Below, piece by piece: positions 1-7,296 of a stretch of 43,117 nucleotides of DNA. The notes beneath the pieces were generated by a model that saw only the letters and a program-made list of their open reading frames with translations, was not told where the DNA came from and ran no database searches. Numbering within the stretch: the first letter of the stretch is position 1; each line of letters opens with the position of its first letter. The stretch is taken from positions 1 to 43,117 of the forward strand of contig NZ_UQXD01000018.1 of NCBI RefSeq assembly GCF_900544955.1, in the 5' to 3' direction. A program made the position numbers and the translations under genes. This DNA is from an uncultured Oscillibacter sp. (lineage in GTDB: Bacteria; Bacillota; Clostridia; Oscillospirales; Oscillospiraceae).

Positions 1-225
1 GGCCTTCTTGATGGAAAGATTGATCTTCCCGTTTTCCGCGGAGAGGACCAGCACCTTCACCGCCTGCCCCTCCTGCAAGAAATCGTGTACGTCGTTGACA
101 AAGGTGTTGGCGATCTCCGAGATATGTACCAGACCGGACTTGCCGCCCTCCAGGGCGACAAACGCGCCGAATTTGGTGATCGTGGTCACCTTGCCCTCCA
201 AAATGCTCCCAACCTGCGGCTCCAT
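1..225 (-). CDS. yabR: S1 RNA-binding domain protein (YabR-like), C-terminus beyond window
   Basis: The visible 75 codons encode the start of a small S1/OB-fold RNA-binding protein. The N-terminus reads MEPQVGSILEGKVTTITKFG and continues with GKSGLVHISEIA, the classic S1 core (G-V-hydrophobic-x-I-x-FG-A-F followed by GLVHISE). Its place directly after the divIC-like gene matches B. subtilis yabR, whose product is a general S1 protein of unclear role. The ATG at 223-225 has a purine-rich AAGGAG about 14 bases upstream, a rather long spacing. A terminator-like hairpin separates it from the divIC-like gene, so it may have its own promoter, but none is convincing. The 3' end lies outside the window. 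Confidence 0.85.
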   Translation of the reverse strand, partial: MEPQVGSILEGKVTTITKFGAFVALEGGKSGLVHISEIANTFVNDVHDFLQEGQAVKVLVLSAENGKINLSIKKA

Positions 226-285
226 ACAGTCTATTGTTTCTCCTTCCAATGATTTTCACCGTGCTTTCCCAACACACGGGCGCGG

Positions 286-352
286 AAAAAAAGAGACCGG
301 TGCTGGTACCAGCGGGGAAGCGCGGCCGCCCCCTCGTCGCCCGACACCGGTC
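286..352 (-). terminator. Probable terminator after the divIC-like gene
   Basis: On the minus strand, GACCGGTG (345-352) pairs with CACCGGTC (295-302) around a GC-rich loop that itself contains GCTGGTACCAGC. It is followed by a run of seven T (286-292). The 5' arm overlaps the stop codon of the divIC-like gene. The loop is long, so efficiency is uncertain. Confidence 0.5.
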
Positions 353-659
353 AATTGCTGACGTCATAAAAGACATACTCGCCGGGAGTGACCAGGCCCA
401 GCTGCTCCCGGGCGATCTCCTCCATCTTCTCCTGAGTGCCCCCCTGGGCGATGTCCGCGGAGAGGGTGTCATTCTCCCGCTGCTTGGCCTCCACCTGGGC
501 GGCCAGACGGGCCTGATCCACCTGGGCGCGCTCCACCTGGTCCCGGAGGCTGTACAGCTGCCAGCCGATGCCGCCCAGCAGCGCCAGCAGCAGCACCCGG
601 GTCAGGAGGCCGCTTTTTGCGCGGCGGCTCCGCTTTGCGCCGTTTTCCTGCTTTGCCAT
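351..659 (-). CDS. divIC: FtsB/DivIC-family septum formation initiator
   Basis: A 102-residue bitopic membrane protein of the divisome. The sequence shows a short basic cytoplasmic tail (KRSRRAKS, residues 9-16), one membrane segment (about 18-38, LLTRVLLLALLGGIGWQLY) and a coiled coil (about 39-75, rich in Q, E, R and A heptads). The final EKMEEIAREQLGLVTPGEYVFY is the signature tail of the FtsB/DivIC family. The family forms the FtsB-FtsL-DivIB complex that activates septal peptidoglycan synthesis. Its place after yabP and yabQ matches B. subtilis divIC. The ATG at 657-659 lies within the upstream yabQ frame, with GAGGAGGCGGC as ribosome-binding site. Confidence 0.9.
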   Translation of the reverse strand: MAKQENGAKRSRRAKSGLLTRVLLLALLGGIGWQLYSLRDQVERAQVDQARLAAQVEAKQRENDTLSADIAQGGTQEKMEEIAREQLGLVTPGEYVFYDVSN

Positions 660-1122
660 GCCTGCCGCCTCCTCTGTAAAATCCGCATCCGCACCCAGTT
701 TTTCTTATTGTATAGCATTTCCGCGCAAAATAAAAGAGATTTTTTCCGCGGCGGACACATTTTTTGCAAAAATTTTTCAGCCACAGCAGGGGAAGGGACA
801 GCAAATGCACCAGATAGGCCAGCGTGTCGGCCCAAAAGGTCCACACCGGCCGCAGCGGGGCGGAGAAGGCGCAGAAGAACAGCACCGCGCCTCCCAGAAT
901 GCCCAGCACCACGAAGCCCCGCAGCTCGCCCTCCGCCCGGCGGAGGAGAAAGGCGAAGGCGGAGGCCCCCACGGCCAGGCAGTAACCCCCGTCCAGCACC
1001 CCGGTGAGGCGGGGGATGCGGAGGCGGAAGGGGCGCAGCACGTCGTACAGCACGCCGGCGGCCAGGCCCAGCAGGATGGACTGGGCGAACACCAGCAGCT
1101 GGTGGGAGACCTGGTTTTCCAT
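469..1122 (-). CDS. yabQ: Spore cortex biosynthesis protein YabQ, with a C-terminus overlapping divIC
   Basis: Residues 1-120 show several hydrophobic segments (for example LLVFAQSILLGLAAGVLYDV and GFVVLGILGGAVLFFCAF), an RPFRLRIPR loop and a basic KKCVRRGKNLF region. This is typical of YabQ, a mother-cell membrane protein needed for spore cortex formation in B. subtilis. No stop occurs after the membrane part. The frame stays open for about 64 codons inside the divIC-like gene in another reading frame, giving 217 residues. The last stretch is Pro/Gly/Ala/Arg-rich and looks like out-of-frame coding of the neighbour. Either the genes truly overlap by 191 bases or an indel near 690-720 removed the stop. 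It sits 3 bases downstream of yabP. The N-terminal identification is firm; the 3' end is uncertain. Confidence 0.75.
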   Translation of the reverse strand: MENQVSHQLLVFAQSILLGLAAGVLYDVLRPFRLRIPRLTGVLDGGYCLAVGASAFAFLLRRAEGELRGFVVLGILGGAVLFFCAFSAPLRPVWTFWADTLAYLVHLLSLPLLWLKNFCKKCVRRGKNLFYFARKCYTIRKTGCGCGFYRGGGRHGKAGKRRKAEPPRKKRPPDPGAAAGAAGRHRLAAVQPPGPGGARPGGSGPSGRPGGGQAAGE

Positions 1123-1125
1123 GTG

Positions 1126-1407
1126 CTATCCGAACAGCCGGCTGAAGAAGCCGCCCCGGCTGCCGCCCTGGTCCTCGTAGGCCACGGAGTCGATCCGCCC
1201 GTCCACGTGGAGCTCCCCGCCGTCCAGGGACAGCTTGCCGATGTGCAGCTCCTCCCCGGTGACGACCAGCGTCCCGGCGGAGGTGGACATGACGATGCCC
1301 GTCTCGTCAAAGCGCTCCACATCCTCCACCCCGGAGATGGTGAGCCGTTCCCGCCCAATGAGCTCCAGGCGGTGGGCGTCCTGCGGCATGGTGGTAAAAT
1401 CGTTCAT
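1126..1407 (-). CDS. yabP: Sporulation protein YabP
   Basis: A 93-residue soluble protein of the YabP family, required for spore cortex assembly in B. subtilis and made in the mother cell. The features fit the family: an N-terminal HRLELIGRERLTISGVEDVERFDE, then short beta-strand repeats (GTLVVTGEELHIGKLSLDGG, LHVDGRIDSVAY), and a C-terminal GGFFSRLFG. It precedes yabQ by three bases and follows rqcP, so the three are almost certainly cotranscribed. A recognisable mother-cell sigma promoter was not found immediately upstream. Confidence 0.9.
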   Translation of the reverse strand: MNDFTTMPQDAHRLELIGRERLTISGVEDVERFDETGIVMSTSAGTLVVTGEELHIGKLSLDGGELHVDGRIDSVAYEDQGGSRGGFFSRLFG

Positions 1408-1465
1408 TTCATCGTCCCTCCCTGTCCCAAGGATATGCAGGAGGGGGCGGGGATAGAAGCGGACT

Positions 1466-1711
1466 TTAGGGGGCCACTTCCCGGTAGAGGGTGGCGGCGT
1501 CGGCCTGCTTCACCGTCTCCTGGACGGAGAGCACCTCCACGGTGAGGACCCGCTCCCCGAAGCGCAGGGAGATCCGGTCCCCCGCCTTCACGTCGTAGGA
1601 GGCCCGGGCGGCCTTGCCGTTGACGGTGATGAGGCCGTTGTCGCAGGCCTCGTTGGCCACGGTCCGCCGCTTGATGAGGCGGGAGACCTTCAAATACTTG
1701 TCCAGACGCAT
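1466..1711 (-). CDS. rqcP: S4-domain RNA-binding protein RqcP (YabO)
   Basis: An 81-residue S4 protein. It begins MRLDKYLKVSRLIKRRTVAN and continues NGLITVNGKAARASYDVKAGD, the alpha-L RNA-binding fold shared with Hsp15. In B. subtilis the homologue RqcP works with RqcH in poly-alanine tailing of nascent chains on obstructed 50S subunits. The chosen ATG at 1709-1711 begins the conserved MRLDKYLK; an upstream in-frame extension would add a Pro/Gly/Ala-rich stretch not typical of the family. Synteny with mazG upstream and yabP downstream matches B. subtilis yabO. Confidence 0.9.
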   Translation of the reverse strand: MRLDKYLKVSRLIKRRTVANEACDNGLITVNGKAARASYDVKAGDRISLRFGERVLTVEVLSVQETVKQADAATLYREVAP

Positions 1712-1948
1712 AAAAAACCTCCAAAAATCAAAGACCCCCGCCCCGGGCGGCCCGGAGGCCGCGCAGGGAGGGGGGCCGGGGGGCGTCGCCGCTCCCCGCA
1801 TCCCCCGCGGGCGGGGGACCTCCGCCGGCCGGAGCGTGCTCCGGCGAAGCGGCGACCGCCCGCGCCCGGCCCGGCAGGCCGGTCCCGGAGAAAGGGCGGG
1901 CGCCGGCGGGGGGGGCGAGGTGGGGCGGAAAAAGGGTCAGGGGATTCC

Positions 1949-2224
1949 TTACTTGGCAACGCTGTCCTTCAGCGCCTTGCCGGCCTTGAACAGGGGCACC
2001 ACGGAGGCGGGGATTTCAATGGGCTCCTTGGTCTTGGGGTTGCGGCCGGTGCGGGCGGCGCGCTTCTTCACCTCGAAGGAGCCAAAGCCCACCAGCTGGA
2101 CCTTGTCGCCCTCCTTCAGGGCGCCGGTGATGGCATCCAGGGTGGCGGTGATGACGGCCTCGGCGTCCTTCTTGGAGACCTCGGCGGTGGCGGCGACGGC
2201 GTTGATGAGTTCAGCTTTGTTCAT
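1949..2224 (-). CDS. hup: HU-family nucleoid protein
   Basis: A 91-residue DNA-bending protein of the HU/IHF family. It starts MNKAELINAVAATAEVSKKD and carries the arm-forming signature GFGSFEVKKRAARTGRNPKT, with the conserved proline at the intercalating tip region (GRNPKT). It compacts and bends DNA as a homodimer. TAGGAGG lies 9 bases before the ATG. It lies 56 bases after mazG and 237 bases before rqcP. That GC-rich gap (1712-1948) can form several hairpins but shows no reading frame. An HU gene at this point is absent from the B. subtilis yab order. Confidence 0.95.
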   Translation of the reverse strand: MNKAELINAVAATAEVSKKDAEAVITATLDAITGALKEGDKVQLVGFGSFEVKKRAARTGRNPKTKEPIEIPASVVPLFKAGKALKDSVAK

Positions 2225-2280
2225 GGGTGTTATCCTCCTAGAATCATTTGTAATGTTGATATTCTTAACGCGGATTGCGT

Positions 2281-3084
2281 TTAAGACTCCTGATGCTTGG
2301 CCTCCTGCCAGAGGGAGAGCAGCTCCTCCGGGGTGCAGTCCCCCAGGGGCTTTCCCGCGGCGGACTCCACGCGGCGGAAGCGCCGGTCGAACTTGTCGCA
2401 GGCGCGGTGCAGGGCGTCCTCCGGGTCCACACCGGCCATCTGGGCCACCTTGGCGGCGATGAACAGCACGTCCCCCGTCTCCTCCCGGACGCCGTGGGGG
2501 GCGCTGGCGTCTCCGCCCGCCTCCACGGCCTGGCGCAGCTCCCGGACCTCCTCCTCCAGCTTCCGCAGGGCGCCGGCGGGGTCGTTCCAGTCAAAGCCCG
2601 CCTTGGCGGTCTTGCTCTGGATCTTCTCCGCCCGCCACAGGGCCGGCAGGGTGTGGGGCACGGACTCGATGGCGTCGGCAGTGGAGCGCTGGCCCTTTTC
2701 CGTGCGCTTCAGGGCCTCCCAGTTCACCAGCACCTGCTCGCTGGTGTCCGCCTCCGCCGTGCCGAAGACATGGGGGTGGCGGTAGACCAGCTTTTTCGTC
2801 ACGCCGTCCACCACGTCCTCCATGGTGAAGCGGCCCCGCTCCGCCTCGATCTGGGCGTGGAAGGCCACCTGCATCAAAACGTCGCCCAGCTCCTCGCACA
2901 TGGCGGCGCCGTCGTCCCGGTCCAGGGCGTCCAGCACCTCGTAGGTCTCCTCCAGAAAATTCCGGCGGATGGAGCCGTGGGTCTGCTCGGCGTCCCAGGG
3001 ACAGCCGCCGGGGGAGCGGAGCAGGGCCATCACGGTGAGGAAGTCCTCCCAGCCGTAATGGGACTTACATTGAAAATCTACCAT
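2281..3084 (-). CDS. mazG: Nucleoside triphosphate pyrophosphohydrolase MazG
   Basis: A 267-residue all-alpha NTP pyrophosphatase that hydrolyses (d)NTPs to NMP and pyrophosphate and is thought to clear damaged or excess nucleotides. The first MazG domain contains LRSPGGCPWDAEQTHGS and the metal-binding EETYEVLDALD and ELGDVLMQVAFHA. A second repeat has EETGDVLFIAAKVAQMAG. The start chosen (MVDFQCKSHYGWEDF) matches the usual family N-terminus and has an AGGCGG upstream; a longer in-frame start adds 17 atypical residues. It lacks the N-terminal tetrapyrrole methylase domain fused to MazG in B. subtilis YabN, though its place in the cluster is the same. Confidence 0.93.
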   Translation of the reverse strand: MVDFQCKSHYGWEDFLTVMALLRSPGGCPWDAEQTHGSIRRNFLEETYEVLDALDRDDGAAMCEELGDVLMQVAFHAQIEAERGRFTMEDVVDGVTKKLVYRHPHVFGTAEADTSEQVLVNWEALKRTEKGQRSTADAIESVPHTLPALWRAEKIQSKTAKAGFDWNDPAGALRKLEEEVRELRQAVEAGGDASAPHGVREETGDVLFIAAKVAQMAGVDPEDALHRACDKFDRRFRRVESAAGKPLGDCTPEELLSLWQEAKHQES

Positions 3085-3142
3085 ACATTGTCCGCCTTTG
3101 CAAGAAAATTTGCGTGCAAAACCCTTGAAATGCAAGGATTTT

Positions 3143-4756
3143 TTACTTCAGGTGTAAAAGTTTGACCAATTTCTCCCCGTGGGGGACGGAACGGACGTCT
3201 TCTGCCCGCAGGATGCGCAGGGCGATGACCAGCACCGCGTACACCCCCACGCCCACGCAGAGCCCCACCAGGGTGGAGAGGGCGCCCGCGCCGTAGGCGT
3301 ACACCCCGCCGTTGAGCAGGCGCAGCGTCAGCCCGTGGAAGGCCCAGACGGCGCCGCCCATGAGGGCGGAGGCCAGGATGGGCTTTGCGAAAAGCTGGAG
3401 GTAGTGGGGCTTCTCCGGGGAGTACTTCCACACGAAGAACAGGTTCAGCCCGCAGATGACCAGATAGCAGCACAGGGTGGAGATGGGGGCGCCGTGGATG
3501 TTGATGTCCGGATTCCCCACCAGGAGATAGTTCATCACGATCTTGGTGAGGCCCCCCAGGATGACCGTGTAGATGGGGATGCGCTCCTTGCCGTAGGTCT
3601 GGAGGATGGCGTTGGTCAGGGTCATGATGCAGATGAAAATGCAGGCGATACCCAGGTACCGCATATGGGCGCCCGCCGCCGCCGCGTCCACCTGCTGGGA
3701 GGGGTAGAGCATCAGCAGAATGGGACCGCCCAGCACGCTCAGCCCCACGCCTGCGGGGATGGCCAGCAGGGCGATGAGGCGGAAGGCGGAGGAGACGATG
3801 CGCCCGGCCCCGGCGTGGTCCCGCCGGGTGATGGCCGCCGCGGCGAAAGGAATCAGGCTCATGGTGACGGGGAAGACAAAGGAGGGGGGCAGGTTGATGA
3901 GGTTCATGCCGAACTGGTACTGGCCGAACAGCGTGGCGGCGGAGTCCGCCAGGGCGGGGATGTCCCGCAGCCGCCCCAGGACGATTTTCGTGTCCACCAG
4001 AGTGATGATGCTCATGGCGGAGTTGCTGAGGGTGATGGGGATGCCGATGGCCAGCACCCGCCGCATCAGCGCGGCGCTGCTGGGGGGCACGTCCAGGGAG
4101 CGGCTGTGGTCCCGGTGGCGCAGGAGGTAGACGATGAGGAACAGCATGGACAAGACCGTGCCCGCGGTGACGCCCAGAATGGCGCCGGCGGCGGCGATGT
4201 CCAGCCCCATCCCCGCCCGCACGCAGTACCAGGCCAACGTCAGCCCCAGCACCAGCTTGCACATGGCCTCCAGGATCTGGGAGATGGCGGTGGGGGTCAT
4301 GTTGCCCTGGCCCTGGGTGTAGCCCCGCATACAGGCCAGCAGGCACACGCAGAACACGGCGGGGGCCAGGGTGCGGATGGGCCAGTAGCCCAGGGGCTCG
4401 TTCATGAAGCCGGCCAGGTGCTCCGCGCCGAAGAACATCAGCAGCGCCCCCACCAGGCCCAGAAGGAAGAAGAGCCAGATGGCGGTGCGGAAGAGCTTGC
4501 GCTTCTCATTTTCCCGGCCCTGGGCGTGGGCCTGGCTGGTGAGCTTGGAGATGGCCAGCGGCAGCCCGGCGGTGGAGACGGTCAAAAGCACGTTGTAGAT
4601 GTTGTAGGCCACGTTGAAGTAGGTCTGCCCCTCGCTGCCCACGATGTTGCCGAAGGGGATTTTGTACACGGCGCCGATGACCTTCACAATGGCCACCGCA
4701 CTGGCCAGAATGGCGGTGCCGGTGAGAAAGGACTGCTTTTTTTGTTGTTTTGTCAT
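3143..4756 (-). CDS. SpoVB/MurJ-like polysaccharide flippase
   Basis: A 537-residue polytopic membrane protein of the MVF/MATE-like flippase superfamily with about 14 predicted membrane segments. Recognisable parts are the N-terminal KKQSFLTGTAILASAVAIVK, then GAVYKIPFGNIVGSEG, and GLPLAISKL, all typical of the SpoVB/YabM/YkvU group of lipid-linked oligosaccharide exporters. B. subtilis SpoVB is needed for spore cortex peptidoglycan. YabM occupies the same position in the yab cluster, so a sporulation role is likely but a vegetative lipid II role cannot be excluded. The start at 4754-4756 follows GAGGT; a longer frame runs back into the upstream repeat. The stop lies 58 bases before mazG. Confidence 0.88.
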   Translation of the reverse strand: MTKQQKKQSFLTGTAILASAVAIVKVIGAVYKIPFGNIVGSEGQTYFNVAYNIYNVLLTVSTAGLPLAISKLTSQAHAQGRENEKRKLFRTAIWLFFLLGLVGALLMFFGAEHLAGFMNEPLGYWPIRTLAPAVFCVCLLACMRGYTQGQGNMTPTAISQILEAMCKLVLGLTLAWYCVRAGMGLDIAAAGAILGVTAGTVLSMLFLIVYLLRHRDHSRSLDVPPSSAALMRRVLAIGIPITLSNSAMSIITLVDTKIVLGRLRDIPALADSAATLFGQYQFGMNLINLPPSFVFPVTMSLIPFAAAAITRRDHAGAGRIVSSAFRLIALLAIPAGVGLSVLGGPILLMLYPSQQVDAAAAGAHMRYLGIACIFICIMTLTNAILQTYGKERIPIYTVILGGLTKIVMNYLLVGNPDINIHGAPISTLCCYLVICGLNLFFVWKYSPEKPHYLQLFAKPILASALMGGAVWAFHGLTLRLLNGGVYAYGAGALSTLVGLCVGVGVYAVLVIALRILRAEDVRSVPHGEKLVKLLHLK

Positions 4757-4784
4757 GGACCAATACCTCGAATTTATCAAAAGG

Positions 4785-5095
4785 ATCGCTACGCTCAGTG
4801 GACAAAGGGCAACATGGTATTTTGTGGCCAAATGGGCCGCTGGCGGTGTTGTCCTCGTTGCCTTGCGTCAGCAAGGCGGCCTCGTCCGCCTTGCCGGCAA
4901 CCGATTTTGCCGACAACATACGCCTGCGGGCCCCAGGCACATCCAAACCGTGGGATGGCAAGGCCGCAGTCCGCCGCTTTGCTGTCGCAAGGCCAGGGCG
5001 AGAACGCCGCCAGCGCGCGGTTTGGATGCGTCTGGGGCGTGCTGTCCTTTGTCCGCTGAGGGTGGTGTCCGCTCTCAGCGTATGGCGGATCAAAG
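4785..5095. repeat. Imperfect palindromic intergenic element
   Basis: This gene-free gap of about 340 bases is built from nested inverted repeats. CTCAGTGGACAAAGG (4794-4808) matches the complement of CCTTTGTCCGCTGAG (5046-5060) with one mismatch. CCAGGCACATCCAAACCG (4933-4950) matches the complement of CGGTTTGGATGCGTCTGG (5018-5035) with two mismatches. GCCTTGC (4860-4866) and GCAAGGC (4871-4877) form a perfect hairpin with loop GTCA. GTTGCC (4857-4862) can also pair with GGCAAC (4896-4901). No plausible protein is seen. The nested symmetry suggests a MITE-like or structured RNA repeat; no copy is present elsewhere in the window. Confidence 0.6.
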
Positions 5096-5103
5096 AACAT
5101 TAT
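5077..5103 (-). promoter_or_regulatory. Possible sigma-E-like promoter for the flippase gene
   Basis: On the minus strand, CATACGCT (5084-5077) lies 16 bases after an ATA (5103-5101). This resembles the mother-cell sigma-E pattern ATA-N16-CATAC--T and would fit a SpoVB-like gene. It lies about 320 bases from the start codon, at the edge of the palindromic element, and its ATA overlaps the stop codon of the upstream gene. The pattern is degenerate, so chance occurrence is a real possibility. Confidence 0.25.
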
Positions 5104-5927
5104 ACCCGTTCCAGGCAGGCTTTCACCAGGGCGGCGAATTTTGGCCCCGCCTGGTTGGCGGCGGCGATCACCTCGTCGCCGGAGAGGGGCTGGTCCAGGA
5201 CGCCGGCGGCCATGTTGGTGCACAGGGTGAGGCCCAGGACCGCCATGCCGCAGTGGGCGGCCGCGATGGCCTCCGGCACGGTGGACATGCCCACCGCGTC
5301 GGCGCCCAGGGCCCGGGCGGCCCGGACCTCCGCCGGGGTCTCATACTGGGGGCCGGGGAAGTACATATAGACCCCCTCCCGGAGGGGGATGCCCAGGGCC
5401 TGGGCGGCCTGCCGGGCCGCCGCCTGGAGGACGGGGGTGTAGACGTGGCTCATGTCCGGGAACCGGGGGCCGAAGGCCTCCTCGTTGGGCCCGCACAGGG
5501 GGCTGACGCCGAAGAGCTTGATGTGGTCCGTGAGGAGCATCAGGTCCCCGGCGGAGAAGGCGGTGTTCACCGCCCCGGCGGCGTTGGTGACCAGCAGGGT
5601 CTCGGCCCCCAGCAGCCGCAGCACCCGGACGGGGTAGGCCACGTCGGCGAAGGACCAGCCCTCATAGGTGTGGAGGCGGCCCTGCATCACGGCCACGTCC
5701 TGCCCCGCCAGGCGGCCGAAGAGAAAGCAGCCCGCGTGGTCCGGGGCGGTGGAGCGCTTCATGTGGGGGACCCGGCCGAAGGGGACGGAGACGGGCTGCG
5801 CCACCTCCTCCCCCAGGGCGCCCAGGCCGGAGCCCAGGATCAGCAGCACCCGGGGGCGAAAGGACCCCAGCACCTCCGCCAGGGCGGCCGCACTCTCCTG
5901 ATACTGGCGGTAGGTGTACGTCTCCAT
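5100..5927 (-). CDS. punA: Purine nucleoside phosphorylase (PNP-I, trimeric type)
   Basis: A 275-residue enzyme that splits inosine or guanosine with phosphate to give free base and ribose-1-phosphate. It shows the phosphate-binding GSGLGALGEE, the family signature in LLVTNAAGAVNTAFSAGDLM, YMYFPGPQYETPAE and VGMSTVPEAIAAAHCGM, all typical of the eukaryote-like trimeric PNP family. The start METYTYRQYQ at 5925-5927 overlaps the stop of the zinc-ribbon gene (ATGA), so translation is probably coupled. It is the last gene of the recJ operon and acts in purine salvage alongside the nucleoside kinase two genes upstream. Confidence 0.93.
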   Translation of the reverse strand: METYTYRQYQESAAALAEVLGSFRPRVLLILGSGLGALGEEVAQPVSVPFGRVPHMKRSTAPDHAGCFLFGRLAGQDVAVMQGRLHTYEGWSFADVAYPVRVLRLLGAETLLVTNAAGAVNTAFSAGDLMLLTDHIKLFGVSPLCGPNEEAFGPRFPDMSHVYTPVLQAAARQAAQALGIPLREGVYMYFPGPQYETPAEVRAARALGADAVGMSTVPEAIAAAHCGMAVLGLTLCTNMAAGVLDQPLSGDEVIAAANQAGPKFAALVKACLERV

Positions 5928-6319
5928 CACAGTGCCCCCCCGCACTCCCGGCAGAACCGGTCCTCCGCCCGGACGGCGGCGCCGCAGGTGGGGCAGGCGG
6001 GGCGCTCCGCCTCCCGGCCGATGCGGGCCTGGAGCTCCGCGATCTGGGCCTTCAGGCCGTCGATCTCCTCCAGCTTCGAGAGCAGGATCTCCGAGTCCGT
6101 GGGGGTGCCGGTGTGGGTGGCGTAGAGCATCTCGCCGATCTCCGCCATGCAGCCCTCCACGGCGCCCTCCAGCGTGGCGACGCGGACCCGCAGCTTGGCC
6201 ACCGACAGCAGCTCCTCCGCCCGGCGCCCCACGCCGTAGGCGGCGTCGGCGGCGATGCCGCCCACCTGCACGGCGGTGTCCTGGACCTTGTTCAGCACGT
6301 CATACAGCTTCTCGTTCAT
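5927..6319 (-). CDS. Zinc-ribbon protein with coiled coil, function unknown
   Basis: A 130-residue protein. The N-terminal two thirds are helical with heptad character (VGRRAEELLSVAKLRVRVATLEGAVEGC, then LLSKLEEIDGLKAQIAELQARIG). The C-terminus is a zinc ribbon with two CxxC pairs (ACPTCGAA and RFCRECGGAL). No membrane segment or signal peptide is seen. Similar small proteins occur in many Clostridia without a defined role. It lies 27 bases after the nucleoside kinase and its stop overlaps the pnp start, so it belongs to the same transcript. Confidence 0.8.
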   Translation of the reverse strand: MNEKLYDVLNKVQDTAVQVGGIAADAAYGVGRRAEELLSVAKLRVRVATLEGAVEGCMAEIGEMLYATHTGTPTDSEILLSKLEEIDGLKAQIAELQARIGREAERPACPTCGAAVRAEDRFCRECGGAL

Positions 6320-6346
6320 AGAAACCTCCTGTCAAATTCGGACGGG

Positions 6347-7282
6347 TCAATGGTTGTCATAAGGGCTGCCGCCGATGAACTCCCGGGCCAGGGACGCGGG
6401 GGCCACGTGCTGCTGGTCCATGGCCTCGATCCGCTCAAAGGCCCGGAGCATCTGGTCCACCACCTCGTATTTCCCGGCGGGGACGGCCTCCAGCAGGGGT
6501 ACGGCCAGGGGCTTGAGCACGGCGTACTCAAAGGCCAGGGAGGAGTCGAACATCAGATCGGCGTTCTCCCGGTAGGGGGCGATGTACAGCTTCTCTCCCC
6601 GCTGGACGTTGGGCCACATTTTCAGGGTGAGGGCGGCGTCGCTGCCCCGGAACAGGTGGTCCCGGACGAGGCGGCGGCACAGCCGCAGCCAGGCGTGCTG
6701 GAACACCACCTGCCCCTCGTCGTCCACCAGGTCGCTCCGGGCGGCGATGTAGAGCTTGAAGGCGTTGGGGTTCTTGCCCACGATGATGTCGCTCAGAGCG
6801 TGGATGCCCTCGAAGATGGCCAGCTCGTCGGGCCCCAGGCGCAGGGGGCGGGAGAGGATGTCGGAGCGCATCTGCCGGGCGAACTCGTACTTGGGCACAT
6901 GGATGGTCTCCCCCCGGTCCAGCATGGAGAAGTGGCGGTTCAGCAGCTCCACGTCCAGGCAGAAGGGGGACTCGTAGTCGATGGCGCCCTCCCGGTTCCG
7001 GGGGGCGGTCTCCGGGTCGATGGTGTTGAAGTAGTTGTCCATGGACACGGTGTGGGTCTCGATGCCCATGTGGTCCAGCACCTCTTCGATTTTCAGGGCG
7101 GTGGTGGTCTTGCCGGAGCCGGAGGGGCCGGAGAGCAGGATCACCCGGGACTGCGTCCGGTGGGCGGCGATCTGCCGGGCGGCGCGCTCCACCTTTTGGG
7201 CGAAGGCGTCGTCGCAGGACTGGGCGAAGCCCCGGGGATCGCTGCGGACGGCGGCGTTGAGTTCGGACAGGGAATAGGCCAT
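6347..7282 (-). CDS. udk: Uridine kinase-like nucleoside kinase
   Basis: A 311-residue P-loop kinase of the phosphoribulokinase/uridine kinase family. The Walker A motif GPSGSGKTT lies near residue 51. It is followed by HTVSMDNYFNT (the substrate-binding Asp-x-Tyr/Phe region of uridine kinases), IDYESPFCLDVELL and the base-region FEGIHALSD. The family phosphorylates uridine or cytidine with GTP or ATP; this longer clostridial form has N- and C-terminal extensions and its substrate is not proven. The start MAYSLSELNAAV at 7280-7282 lies 14 bases after hemZ and has GAAAGGAG upstream. Confidence 0.82.
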   Translation of the reverse strand: MAYSLSELNAAVRSDPRGFAQSCDDAFAQKVERAARQIAAHRTQSRVILLSGPSGSGKTTTALKIEEVLDHMGIETHTVSMDNYFNTIDPETAPRNREGAIDYESPFCLDVELLNRHFSMLDRGETIHVPKYEFARQMRSDILSRPLRLGPDELAIFEGIHALSDIIVGKNPNAFKLYIAARSDLVDDEGQVVFQHAWLRLCRRLVRDHLFRGSDAALTLKMWPNVQRGEKLYIAPYRENADLMFDSSLAFEYAVLKPLAVPLLEAVPAGKYEVVDQMLRAFERIEAMDQQHVAPASLAREFIGGSPYDNH

Positions 7283-7296
7283 GGCGGCGGCTCCTT

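Noticed and set aside
3179..5059. Very long plus-strand open frame opposite the flippase gene (626 codons)
   Set aside because: It is the antisense shadow of a well supported gene; the translation is Gly/His/Gln/Arg-rich with no family motif, as expected in GC-rich DNA. Similar shadows opposite hemZ, relA, recJ, pgi and the LeuC-like gene were rejected for the same reason.
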